Position numbers and translations under genes: made by a program. The notes below the pieces were generated by a model that was not told where the DNA came from, made no database searches, and worked only from the letters and a program-made list of their open reading frames with translations. From Scedosporium boydii (taxonomy: Eukaryota; Ascomycota; Sordariomycetes; Microascales; Microascaceae), in contig NJFT01000048.1 in the NCBI GenBank assembly GCA_002221725.1, positions 124,001-188,000 on the forward strand: a stretch of DNA of 64,000 nucleotides, given 5' to 3'. Of this stretch, positions 12,611 through 23,683 are shown one piece after another (positions within the stretch are counted from its first letter, which is position 1; each line of letters starts with the position of its first letter).

Positions 12611-13527
12611 ATGTCGAACGCAAAGTACACCCCTGCCCCAACGCAGGACCCCGATGACTTCACCCAGGCGCCCCCGGGCTATCAGGCCGAGGCGAGCTCA
12701 TCCACCAGCGCCACCCCGCTCTTCGCCGGACCACGCTCAAGCGAGGACAACATTCCCGATGACTTCAAGGTGAGATTAAAACCATTTCCACTTCACTTAC
12801 TTCCCGAAGCTTCTCTATTCTCTGGGAGCGTCTAGGCTGACGTGACGATCTCTTCGCGCGACAGTTCGGAGGATCCGTAGCCGAAGCCACCATCGACATA
12901 CGCAACCAATTCGTCCGCAAGGTCTATGCCATCCTCTCTGCTCAACTCATCGCCACCACCGCCCTCTCCGCCGTCTCGTTCTTCTCCACCTCGTACAAGT
13001 CGTGGATCCAGTCCAACCCGCTCCTCCTCTGGATCTCCGTCATCGGCTCCTTCGTCTTCCTGGGCCTCACCTACTGGAAGCGCAAGTCGTACCCCACGAA
13101 CCTCGCCTTCTTGGCCCTGTTCACCGCTGCTGAGGCTTACACCATCTCCGTCGTTGTGTCATTCTATGATGTCTCTATCGTGCTTAACGCCCTCATCATC
13201 ACTGCTGGCATCTTCATCTTCTTGACTGCATTCGCTTGCCAGACGAAGTATGACTTCACGAGCTGGATCCCCTACGCTTTCGGCGCGCTGTGGGGCCTCG
13301 TCATCTTCGGCTTCATCTACATCTTCCTGCCCTACTCCAAGACGGCCGATCTTATCTACGGCGGCGTCGCTGCTCTCATCTTCAGCGTTTACATCCTCAT
13401 CGATACCCAGCTCGTCATGAGGAAGCTCCACGTCGAGGAGGAGATCGCTGCCGCTATCAGCTTGTACTTGGACATCATCAACTTGTTCCTCGCCATTCTC
13501 CGAATCCTTAACAACCAGAACAACTAA
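12611..13527 (+). CDS. bxi1: Bax inhibitor-1 family protein (Bxi1/TMBIM/lifeguard type)
   Basis: Two exons, 12611-12769 and 12865-13527, give 273 residues. The intron runs GTGAGA...CGACAG and keeps frame. The N-terminal 60 residues are Pro/Ser-rich and soluble. The domain starts with FGGSVAEATIDIRNQFVRKVY, followed by seven hydrophobic segments. The IDTQLVM segment near residue 225 and the LYLDIINLFLAILRIL segment near the C-terminus are hallmarks of the UPF0005/TMBIM family. Members are ER, Golgi or vacuolar membrane proteins tied to calcium leak and to stress and cell-death control. Yeast Bxi1/Ybh3 is the closest named relative. The length is normal for the family. Confidence 0.92.
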
Positions 13528-14882
13528 AACCCGCCAGGTCGCCGCCTGCCGGTTTTCTGTACCAACAAGACAAGCTATCTAAAAATAGGGCCCGTTGCGG
13601 CCAGAAGAAAGCAGCACCCTCCCCGTCGTCAAGACGAGAAAAAAAAAAAAAAGACTAGAAAGCTGGCCGGGGTCGACGCTGTGATTTAGGAATTCCTTAC
13701 GGCTTCTCAACATCGTCCTTTTGTGTTATCGCCGAAATCTACAAATGCCGGGCTCATCATTCCTTCATGCACAACACCCACTACAGAGAAAACATCCCCC
13801 TTCATTCCAGGACAGTCGTTTTGCTTTGGATATTTTACAAGCGCTTTTGTATTTTCAGGGAATCACATGGGGAACTAATTCGAGCGTGGTCACGCTCAAA
13901 GATCCAAACGTCAGAGTCGGATCATGGTGGGGGAAACCCCTCCCAGCCACTTCCTCAACATGGGTTCAAAGCTCGCAATCGGTTTTTGGAGTATTTTGCT
14001 TTTATTTGACCTGTCAGAGAACCTGTAGTCTAGCTGAATTAAACCATGTTTATCAAGTCGACGAGGGTACAATGGTGTGGCTTGAATCATCGCCATCCAT
14101 CAAGTGATACCAAACCAATCTTGATCAACCGCGGGGATCTCGTTGAGACACGTTAGGTCCCTTGATTTGCAAAACTCGGAAAAGGTCTTCATTGGCATTA
14201 AAGAAAAGTAAATAAAGGAATAAGAAAGGACTAAGCTAGGAGGGCATTTGTAGTTTTGTACCAGTATTCATCCCCTCGAAACGAGGCACCATCTAGACCA
14301 CCGGACGAGGACAAAGGCTTTGAGGGCTAGCTTCTGCTTCCTCCATAACATGTAGCATACGCGACCACGACCGAGATCCCGAGGAGTCGGAAACCATCCG
14401 GAGAAGACAAGCCGGTAACCCGCAATTCAGAGCGAAATCCACCTTTTCATCCTCCATGTCCAAAGTCTCATCAAACTCTCGCAAGATCCCTCATTGCTGA
14501 GGCAGGTTGTGCACCATAGATAGATACTGTACTGATTCATCTAATCCTGCAGCCTCCCCTCTTGTCAACCACTCTTTCGTCGTCATCGCAGCTCCATCTT
14601 CAAGAGAAACAAACCTCTTGACGGGACTGCATTCTTTTGAATCGCTCGGTATCCATTGACTGAATAAGCTGAAAAGGGGAGAAGGTGACAAATAATACGA
14701 ACAGAAGCTTGGAAAAAATAAAAACGGAGCAGCAGGGGGAATATTGTAACCTCATCTCACTTTCTTGGGAATCGGGAGGGCAAGAAAAACCAACGCCAGT
14801 ATAGGAAAGATAGACCAACGTCGCACGTTTTTCCGGGGACACAAGAAAACTCCGAATAGCGCATACAACACTATCATGGAAA
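13528..14882. other. Convergent intergenic region, bxi1 / septin
   Basis: This is the 3' flank of two convergent genes. It has a 14-base poly(A) run (13639-13652) and short frames with no family resemblance. Confidence 0.45.
13639..13652. repeat. Poly(A) tract
   Basis: Fourteen consecutive A, about 110 bases downstream of the bxi1 stop. Confidence 0.8.
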
Positions 14883-16391
14883 TTAGTTGCCGTCGCCGTT
14901 GGCTTCGTGTTGGTTCGCAGACGCCGCGGCGGCGGCAGCAGCGGCTTCCCGTTGCATGCGCGCCTCGATCTCCCTGAGCTGAGACTCCCTGGCCAAGAGC
15001 TCCTGTCGCTTCTCGTTGATCTCGCGTTGTACCTTGACCTCGATCTCGCGGAGCTTCTCTTCCTCGCGGCGAAGCTGTTCCTCCTTGAGGCGGACAGACT
15101 GGGAAGCAAGGTCCTCTGGGTTCATAGAGGAGTCACTATCATCACAGTTAGTTTCATAGTCAGGAATTAATGACGCAACAAACAGTAGAGATCAAGAACG
15201 GAAATGAAACATACGCTCCAGCGCCACCCTCGACGCTCTTGCTAAGCTTCTCGGTACGGTAGTTCTCGTAAAGGAAGTCGTGGGTGATTTCCTTGAGATC
15301 GGCGAGATGGCTGTGGAGGAGCGCGGATCGGATGGCGAGAAAGTCGGAGTGGCGGGGATTGTCAACCTCGACAACACCCCAGGGGTACTGGCGGGCACGG
15401 ACGGTTCGGCCGCCGATTTCGACAATATCCTCAGATCCGACGATAGCGAATGGCATGAGGCCTCGAAGTTCGGCGTTCTCCTCGACGGTGTCCTCGTCGT
15501 CCTCCTCGATATCGTAGGGAAAGTTATAGACGGGGATTCTGTAGTGCTCGATATCCTCCATGACAAGCTTCTTGGATTCGGCGAGCTCGTGTGGGGTGAG
15601 AGAGTCGGCGCGGCCAATAACGGGGATAACGTTGACACGGGGGGCAAGGCGCTTCATCAGCTCAATGTCGAGCTCACGGAGGCTATGAACCCACACAGTT
15701 AGCAGCTAAACCTTTGTCACTTGTTGAAGATGCGCAACGTACCCATGGCCGGTAGGGGTGATAAAGTAGAGCAGAGCATGGACTCGGTTATCTCTGAATC
15801 GGGGATTACGCTTAATCCTTGACTCCTCGGCCAAAATGTCATCATATTGGCGCTCGAGATAGCCAACAATCTCCGAAAAGCTATAGTTCAAAGCAAGTTA
15901 GGGGGCAGCAACGGACAGGGGGGCGGCCCGAGAATTGGCAAAGTGTATGCTACATACCTGGCCTCATTGTCGATCTGATCACCGAAGCCGGGAGTGTCGA
16001 CAATGGTCAGCGAGATACGAGTACCCTCCTCGTCGAGTTCTATTTATCCCTAGTCAATTGATATCCCTAGAATGGCTGATAATTCCGAGGGGAAAAGTGG
16101 CAGACGAACCAACAGTGATGGGCTTGATCTTGACACCATCCTCAATGTGGGCAGAGTTGGGGTCGTCGCTCTCCTTGTGAGTAAGGACACTCTTATCGCA
16201 GAGGGTGTTGACAAAGGTAGTTCTGCCTGTAGAGCCCGGGGGAGTCAGATAAACAATGCCCATGGGGATGCATAGGGCTTAGATGGTGATGGGTATGGAG
16301 GGTGGGCGGTCAACGTACCTGTGCCCGAAGCACCGCATACCATAAGGCAGAACTGGATACCCTTCTTGACGTTCTTCTTTCTTCGGATCAT
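14883..16391 (-). CDS. cdc11: Septin, Cdc11/AspA type
   Basis: Six exons: 16391-16319, 16226-16110, 16039-15958, 15880-15743, 15682-15215 and 15135-14883, giving 376 residues with all phases matching. The septin GTPase domain carries G1 GASGTGRT (residues 20-27), where the usual P-loop lysine is Arg. This is a known trait of the Cdc11 subgroup. G3 is DTPG (78-81) and G4 reads GRAD (160-163) instead of AKAD/GKAD. A C-terminal coiled coil (from about MNPEDLASQSVRLKEEQ) is followed by an Ala-rich tail. Septins polymerise into filaments and rings at septa, germ tubes and branch sites; Cdc11 is the terminal subunit of the yeast octamer. ATG 16391 is preceded by a good acceptor (CCTCAG), so a 5'UTR intron or a tiny upstream exon is possible. 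Confidence 0.93.
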
Positions 16392-18571
16392 TTTCTGAGG
16401 ATGGTGAGCTCGTAGATTAGCTGATGTTCTAAGCTGCAATGGAGTGGCCGTTGCGTCGAGGTGGAGAATCACGAAGCCCGGTCACGGAAAAAGGAGGTCA
16501 AGTCGCGGTGAGGTGAGGTGTTGCACGAGGCACCGTCTAAAGGGAGCGGTGCAGGACAAAACAACTTGGCCAAGGGGAAGGTCTCTAGTAACATACGATA
16601 GTCGAAGACATCAAGTTTGTAGAATACTAACAAATAAGTTTGTAGGCGACGAGCGGAGCTTCGACGTCTACGGGTATCAGATGAGGATGTTGCGCAACGG
16701 CAGGGGGAACCACAGCAACACGGCGTGGGGAGAGGTTGGGGATATGTGTACAGAAGGTGGTACACACACGTAGAAGTTAAGGGAGGGAGGTAATTCGGAC
16801 TCCGTCAATCGAAACCCCCGACGATGATGACTCGACGACGGCAGAAGGACAAAGGGGAGGAAGAATTGATGATGGTGGAGGTGAAGTTGAGTTGTTGATC
16901 TGGGGTGGAACTTGGGAGAGTCGAGAGGATCCAAAGGGGGAAAGGAGGATGGAGAGAAAAACGGCGCTGGGAACTTTCAAGCAATTTTACACAAAATGTT
17001 GCGGCAGGACCAATTGCGTCTGGTCACTCTCGGTGGCAGGCTGGGAGATTCAGGGGTGAGGGGAGATGGGGCCTGGCTTGGGCTAGGGGAAAGCGGACCT
17101 TTACTGGGCCAGCCACTGATGGAAGGCGCTGGCTGCTGGACTGGGGAAGGAATGCCAGATTATGGGATAGCACGAGATTGATGCTCAGACCGTTCTCAAT
17201 TGTATTATTGATGTAGTGTACTTAATGGACGGCGGGGATATTCTCTGTACCTGACCGCTGACTCTCATCTGGATGGTTGGGTACCTACAGGAACGACCAT
17301 CCGCTGTACCAGTACCGCCCCTGGGAGCTGCGACCGCAGCGAGAAGCGCAACATTCGTGACGGTTAATGTACAGTACGGTCCCCATCGAAGAAACAATCT
17401 CCCAGGGTCTAGGGATGAGACCTCAGTACCGAACTGACCACGATCAATGTTTCCGTCTCATGTATTAATTTCCTCAGATGGAATAATAATAAAAAAAACA
17501 GAAGATGGAAAAAAAAAAAAAATTACATCCATTGCGCCTTTCTCAGTCTTTACGAACTATTTTGGAGCTCCTCTTATACGAAGTAAACTCGAATCCATTC
17601 AACAAAGTATTCAACACCGGATTCTTAGCGACATGTTGATCCATTAAGGTACCGATTCCCCCTGAAGAGTACTTCGTACTCCAATTAACTCTAATCTCCT
17701 TGTTTGATCCCAATCTTCCGGTTTCACCTCGGTTAAATTACAGAGGCAACACAGACCGCTTTTGACAAGCGGCAATCGGGTGTCTGACAGCTGCGGAAGA
17801 CAGGGTCGGCTGGCAGTTGGGAGACAGTATGAAGTTGTCGTATGATCAGTGTAGACACAGTATACGAGATACATTGATCCATCCATAAAATCCACTTGCC
17901 CCAGGAAAACCGTTTTAGCGCATCTTCAGCGCAGCTCTCCAACCGCAGCTTACCATTCCCGTCTCTATCAAATTGATTGATCCCCCCAAAAGAATCACTC
18001 ACCAGTGTCTTGATCTGGATAATATTGAGGGCCATCCATAATCGAGCTCTTTTATTAATAAGAGCCCGGAATTCTCATATAGACTGTTTCTCCAGCATCC
18101 AGAAACAACATGAGCACCAGTGTTGGGTAAACAACAGCTTGAGACATTCAACATTCTCTCTCAGCGCTCTCTTCACTGCAGCAACAACGCTGTAGACAGA
18201 CAGCTTGAACGAAGTACTTAATTCGTGGCAGTGACTCCACGACCTTGCATTGCATTTGCTCCACCTCCATCATCGATATCGTCTGCCTACAGCTCTCCCC
18301 TGTCAAGTCGGCATCGTGTAAATCTTGGAGGCACAATCCGTTTGCAACTGCAGGAAAGGAAAGGGTCGTCGTTTCTCTCGTTTCCACTATGGTTCTTACC
18401 ATGCTGCCTGGATAGCATCGGAATACCTCAAGTGCAACAGCGCCCGTCTTCCCTTACTCGCATCCTCTTACCACCACCGACTCTCACTCTCAATCTCACT
18501 TCCCCTCACAGCTGAACCAGCTTCGACACGAGATAAACGAGTCCTCCAGAGGGGTATTCTTCATCGCCATC
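16392..18571. other. Divergent promoter region, septin / hsv2
   Basis: About 2.2 kb between divergent genes. The frames here are short and lack family signal, including one with a chance EF-hand-like string. I see nothing else that I can name. Confidence 0.45.
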
Positions 18572-20003
18572 ATGAATACCCGCCCGAATATCGAGTCGCC
18601 CAACACAACCCAGGTCCTCTCCGTGTCCTTTAATAATGACTCGAGTTGTTTCGCTGTTGGTTTGAATACGGGCATATGTGGTGCGTCCAATCTCAGCCTC
18701 GCATCGTCACATCAGCCCCTTCACCTCATGGCCCTTATCTAACCTCACCTGCTTCTAGTTTTCCAATCCAAAACATGTCTCCTCAAGTCCACGAGAGGTA
18801 CGCCCACCAACCATGATCTTGCTTCTTTATGACTACCTAGCCTTCCACCTCCCATATTAACGACAGGTGCCAGACTTTAACGCAGGTGTTGGCTTGGTGC
18901 AGATGATGGGCACGACAAACTACCTTGCGCTTGTCGGAGGCGGCAAGTTTCCCAAGTTCGCGAGCAACAAGGTACGTGTGACCCCGTAAACCAGAACGAT
19001 GATCCAAGTGCTAACTTGGACCCAGGCGATCATCTGGGACGATCTGGGTGGCAAGGTCGCGATAGAGATATCCACCCTCGCTACCGTCCGAGGAGTCCAG
19101 CTGTCGCGAAGCAGAATCGCCATCGCGCTCCAGAACAGCATCCGTCTCTATAGTTTCGAGAAACCTCCCAACCTCATCTCCGTCTATGAAACGGCGGACA
19201 ACCTACTAGGTCTGTGCTGTCTGACAGACAAGTTTCTGGCATTTCCAGGCCAAACTCCAGGACAGATCCAGGTTGTGAATGTGATTACTGGTAATATCAG
19301 TATTATCCCGACGCACTCTTCAGCTTTGAGGGCCATTCAAATCAGTCCAGATGGAGAACTGCTCGCGACTGCCAGCGAAACTGTGAGTACCTCTTTATCT
19401 TTCCTTTGTGTCCCATTAACACGTGAATATCTAACATCTACGAAGGGAACCATCGTCCGAGTGTTCACAACAAGTAGTTTCGCCAAAGTCGCTGAACTCC
19501 GCCGGGGCATCGATCCCGCTACTATCTTTTCTCTCGCCTTCAGTCCCTCCGGAACCCTTCTCGCCTGCACGTCAGACAAGTCTACCCTCCACATATTCGA
19601 CATCCCCCATCCCAAGAAACCGCCGAAAAAACCCGCCAATGCAGTCCCCGCGCCGAGCGCCGTGCTGCCTGGGGCCGGTGATGGCGACGGCAGAGGAAAA
19701 TGGGGCATCCTCGGAAAGATCCCCCTCATGCCCAGGCTCTTTTCGGACGTATACTCGTTTGCATCTGCGCCCTTCGCCGCGGGAGACGAGACTCTTATCG
19801 GAGGACTACCGCTCTCGGAGAACACGACGCCCGGCACCGCGCGACCCGCCAAGGGGATCATCGGATGGATCACTGAGGAGAGCCTAGTTGTCGTCGGTGC
19901 GGGGAGGGACGCACGCTGGGAAAAGTTTGTGATCGTCGTGGGTGAGGATGGGAGGAGGTACTGTGTGCGTGAGGGATGGAAGAAGTATCTAGGAAACGGC
20001 TAG
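18572..20003 (+). CDS. hsv2: PROPPIN (Hsv2/WIPI4-type Atg18-like protein)
   Basis: Five exons: 18572-18680, 18759-18797, 18874-18971, 19026-19382 and 19446-20003, giving 386 residues. Every junction keeps frame. Exon 2 is only 39 nt. WD40-like beta-propeller blades run through the protein. The phosphoinositide-binding motif is L219-R-R-G222 (AELRRGIDPATI); the LRRG form and the following DPAT are typical of the WIPI4/Hsv2 branch, while Atg18 has FRRG. Family members bind PI3P and PI(3,5)P2 on the endosome, vacuole and pre-autophagosomal structure. An insertion rich in Lys/Pro/Gly follows HIFDIPHPKKP, as is common in the 6CD loop. The first four residues after ATG and the VLSVSFNND block fit the start of blade 1, supporting the chosen start. 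Confidence 0.9.
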
Positions 20004-20299
20004 TAGAAGTTCTACTACTTGTTCCTTTTTTCCCCCATTGTATGAGTTACGGAAGTTATTGTGGATTATGGATTCGGATATGGGCGATTTGGCGTTAGGA
20101 TATGGGACATGGTTTGGAGGCTAGGTTGGGAACGGCGTTTTACTGTGATTTTAGCGAACCATTACAATTGCAACTAGAGGATTTGTTTTCTCTCTTCTTC
20201 ACTTCTTTTCTTTTTGTCTTTATTTCCCTACGCAGAGCATGGATGCCGTTAGGTTGGGTATTCTTCCGCTCGTAGTGGATTTGGGACGATAGATTAGTT

Positions 20300-21366
20300 T
20301 TAGGGTGATCTACTCCTGCTTCTCCTCCTCTCCCTATGAGGCCGTTTCTCATCCCTCTCTCGTCGGCGGTCCGGTGAGCTATCCCTTTCTTTCCGTCGCT
20401 TTCGCCGATCTATTGACTCGGCATCTCCCTCTCGGTCGTCCTGCCGCCTGTCTTTCTCCTTTTCTCTTCTTCTCCGTTCACGCTCCTCTGCGTAGGGATC
20501 TTTACTAGACCCTTCCTCTCCCAGGCTCGTCCGCCTCTCTCGATCCCTCCTCCTCGAGTCTCGGGTATCTGGGCTAACATCACGTCTCCTCCTATCCTCT
20601 CTATTATCCCTCGCACGCGATTCCTCATCCTCGTCGCCGTCATCTCTCCTAGACCTATGCTTTCGGTGTCTGTGCCTATCCTTATCCCTCCTTGACCTCT
20701 TCTCATGCCTCTCCCTCGCCTCCTTCACCTCCTTCTTCTTCTCCTCAATCAAAAACGCCTTCATCGGATCATCCTCATCATGCTCCCTCATCAACTTCGC
20801 CAACTCCCTCTCCTCCTCTAGCATCGGTCTCCCCCCATCCTCATCCTCCTCCTCCCCTTCCCCTTCACTACTCTCCTCCGCGCTCTTCCCTTCCATCTTC
20901 AACATCGACCGCCAATCAACCTTTCCCTCCTCCGGATCCTCATCATCCCTCGGCTTATACCGCGCGTGATCCACGTGCACCACGCGACCCAATATCTTGG
21001 CCCCGCCGAGGTTATCCACGGCTAGCTCCGTGCTGCGCTGGTCTTGGTACTTGAGCCAGCCGAAGCCGCGCGACTTTCCCGTTTCCTTGTCGCGCGCGAG
21101 CTTGATGAATACGGGCTCGCCGTATTGCGAGAATATTATTATTATGTCGCCTTCGGAGAGTTCGCTGGGGAGGCCGCCGAAGTAGATGAAGGCGGTGTCG
21201 CGGTAGTCGGCGTGCCAGGATGCTTCTGGACGGCTGTGGGTTTGGGTTAGTATTAGCTTGTCTGAGCTTTGGGAGGGGGAGACAGCTTAGAGGGGTGTGG
21301 TTAAACTCACATTCCATTTTCTAATTCCCTCTTATTTAGGGCCTGTATTGATCGGATCTTGTTCAT
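20300..21366 (-). CDS. ist3: Splicing factor Ist3/Snu17 (RBMX2-like), RRM plus Arg-rich tail
   Basis: Two exons, 21366-21311 and 21233-20300, give 329 residues (intron GTGAGT...CCACAG). The N-terminus [19 protein letters not shown] matches the family exactly in kind: a short helix ahead of the RRM. The RRM (residues about 30-112) shows RNP2 FIYFGGL and RNP1 [10 protein letters not shown]. Ist3 is part of the RES complex (Ist3, Bud13, Pml1) that joins the spliceosome with U2 snRNP and helps splicing and pre-mRNA retention. The C-terminal two thirds are acidic stretches, then long Arg/Asp/Glu/Ser repeats ending RRRSRSRSP. The tail is far longer than in yeast Ist3, which is usual in filamentous fungi and animals. 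Confidence 0.92.
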
Positions 21367-21746
21367 GGTGGAGTAGGTTTCCTTTCTTCCTTCTTGGGGT
21401 GGATGGAAATGAAAATGGCAAGGCTACCGAGAATAGCTGCGAGGCTGCGAAAGCTCTCCAAATTATTAGGGATATTAATACGACGTAGAGGAGGTATATG
21501 TAGTTATGCATTTAATTGTAAGTACCGGGGTATTTCATGACACCAGTTGGCAGCCACACTCCTCTCACCCCAGCATCAGAGGTTGTCGAGGCTGGCTTTA
21601 CATACGACAACACACACTTTCCAGTGCCTTGGGTACACTTTCGTTCACCAATGATCATGTTTGGCCCCCTGCCCGTCCCCAACATCGTGAACATCAACAC
21701 TCGTGCTTTATTAACGCCTCCTATGAAATAACTGCAAAAGGGCAGC
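21367..21746. other. Short intergenic region ist3 / unknown gene
   Basis: This 380-bp gap upstream of ist3 and downstream of the next minus-strand gene holds no supported feature. Confidence 0.4.
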
Positions 21747-22300
21747 CTACTGGGTGTCTGCAACATCAGTATCCTCTCCGTTATTTATGATAAAATTAGC
21801 ATTATCTCTCCCAGCCCTATCCAACTGCACAGCATGAAACACCACCACGTTGTTGACAACCTCCTCGGCTGTTTTAAGCTCAAGCACTGGCGGGTCTCTA
21901 TTTCCAAACTCAACGTTATATTCATAATAAAGCCCTACCCATTTGTCTCGAATTTGCGGTGTGCTATACGTCGGCCACGACATGGAAGCAGAAGAACGAG
22001 GCCAGTATGAACCGAACAGCTGGGTGCTCAGTTCTTGGTGGACCTTTGCCAACGCGGGTCGTCCTTTTCGTAGGATGCGCGAGAGGCTGTCCGTATCTAA
22101 CACTGGTTCCATGAAGGGGTCGATGTGACGGAGTACATTCCGATCCACCTTCACCACGACCCGTATTGGTGCCTTGGGAAGAGGGGGGGTGATCTCGGAG
22201 AGAATAGGGATGGGCATCTCGAACTGTCTAAGATGTTGGTCAGTTGGCAGCGAGGACAAATGAGAAAGAGGTCACTTACATGAATTTCCAGAACTGTAAT
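21747..22300 (-). CDS. Hypothetical protein, 5' end unresolved
   Basis: The main exon 22227-21747 gives about 160 residues (from QFEMPIPILSEITP to the end). Just upstream a 21-nt micro-exon (22300-22280) is bounded by TATTTTAG and GTAAGT. It adds LQFWKF in the correct phase, followed by an intron of 52 nt. I could not find the exon with the start codon upstream, so the gene is partial as described. The main exon is soluble, with a basic first half (VVVKVDRNVLRHIDPF) and an acidic, Asn-rich end. I do not recognise the family and propose no function. The frame has no internal stops, and both splice borders are canonical, which supports a real gene. Confidence 0.45.
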
Positions 22301-23683
22301 CTAAAATAGAGCTCGAGTTCAGCGAAGAGATGATGAGAGAAGGAGAACTTCGCAGGTCTCTAGGGGGTGCGGGCTCAAGCCAGATGGGCAGGCAGCTTTG
22401 CTCTCTATGAGGAAGATGAGGCAACCATCACTAGATGTGGCTACCCTCATGTATGAAGCAGGAGCCAATCATCGTCCTCACAGCTTGGCTTTGGTTGTTA
22501 CACGAAGCAGGATGCAGGGGAATTTACTGTTTCCTACGAACAGAGAAAATCACGGCCGTTCCACTCTAGAGTCATGGTGTCGTCCGCTCTGACTCAAGAC
22601 GTGTCACCGCAAGACGATTTAAGAGGTTATTTTTAAAGAAAACATTCTCCAAGGACAACAAGTAATAGCTGCGATTAGCCGGATTATGGGGCGTGTAAGG
22701 TTGTCTGCTGGGGCCGCACGAGCCGTGGCTTGTAGGACACCCGCACCTTGAAACTCGGCTCCGATTCCTGGGGTCATTGAGGGCTGCGCTCATAGAGTGG
22801 ACGAATTCGTCCACAATGGCCCGTGCCTTGAATTGAGGGAATCGTGTAGTAAGTAGCCTCGTCGAGTTGTCAGAGGACGGAGTTTGTCAAGGTTACTTAG
22901 CTGGTCTCCGAGCTCGTGAGTTGTTTCAAGTGTCACGGTCAGCAGCACTTGATAAGCAGTAGCTTTAATATCATCTGCAAATCCTCGATATATTATTAAA
23001 AAAAAATATTATATATTTTAGTATTTTCTAAATATAAAAAAATTAAAAGGTTAAATTATTTAAACTATATTATTTATAAAAAATTATAAACTAATTTAAA
23101 AAAAATTAGAATCTATATAAATATTTTAAATTATATATTTTGTCGCGGTTCGAGGTGGAGGAGGTGCCCCTTGCCCACTGTGGCGTCCTGAGGTTCTGAA
23201 ATTAACACCCCCTTGCCCCCCCAAAAGGTACATGTACCTTGTGGTCCTGGCAGCTGCAGACGGCTTTTGTGACAGAACCGAAATCTCGACAAAAGGAATC
23301 TTCCTCTTGAAATCGGTCCATCTTTCATGAAAGGAACCCAACGGCCGAATCAATTCGAAAGGGACGTGCCTCACCATCATTATACTTGCCATTTCCCTCC
23401 ACCGTAGTCTTGAATATACTCTCTCCCTCTAGGTAGAAACCGCCGTCAACGAAGATGACCCAACATTCTTTCTTCTAAGAACGAAACATCCCCCAAGCCA
23501 GCCTTACTCTCTTCCTCCCCGCCTAGCGCGACTGCAACGCGTTTTCTCCCGAATCTCTCCATCAAATCGTCGATGCGAAGGAGATTAGCAGTCGTGCTGA
23601 TTTTCTTCCCCCTTCGATTACCTCCGACCGCTTCGGCCCTGAGTTGAGGTCTACATGTTGCCATTATCGGAGGAGCCGCAAAC
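22301..23683. other. Intergenic region containing the AT-rich island
   Basis: About 1.4 kb upstream of the dynein light intermediate chain gene. Apart from the AT island (listed separately) it shows only short frames. A missing first exon of the minus-strand gene at 21747-22300 should lie in the first part. Confidence 0.45.
22988..23141. repeat. Extremely AT-rich island (possible RIP remnant)
   Basis: About 154 bp with only around eight G or C bases by eye, rich in TA steps and A/T runs (TATTATAAA, TTTAAATTATATATT). It starts and ends abruptly inside DNA of normal composition. In Pezizomycotina such blocks are usually transposon relics eroded by repeat-induced point mutation. No open frame or terminal repeat remains, so the parent element cannot be named. 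Confidence 0.6.

Noticed and set aside
13721..14107. A 128-codon + strand frame downstream of bxi1
   Set aside because: It begins with a GTG codon and lacks any domain. It is most likely 3' UTR and intergenic sequence.
17733..18035. A minus-strand frame with an EF-hand-like string (FDRDGNGKL)
   Set aside because: The frame is short, position 12 of the loop is wrong, no second EF-hand or flanking helices appear, and it lies in a divergent promoter region.
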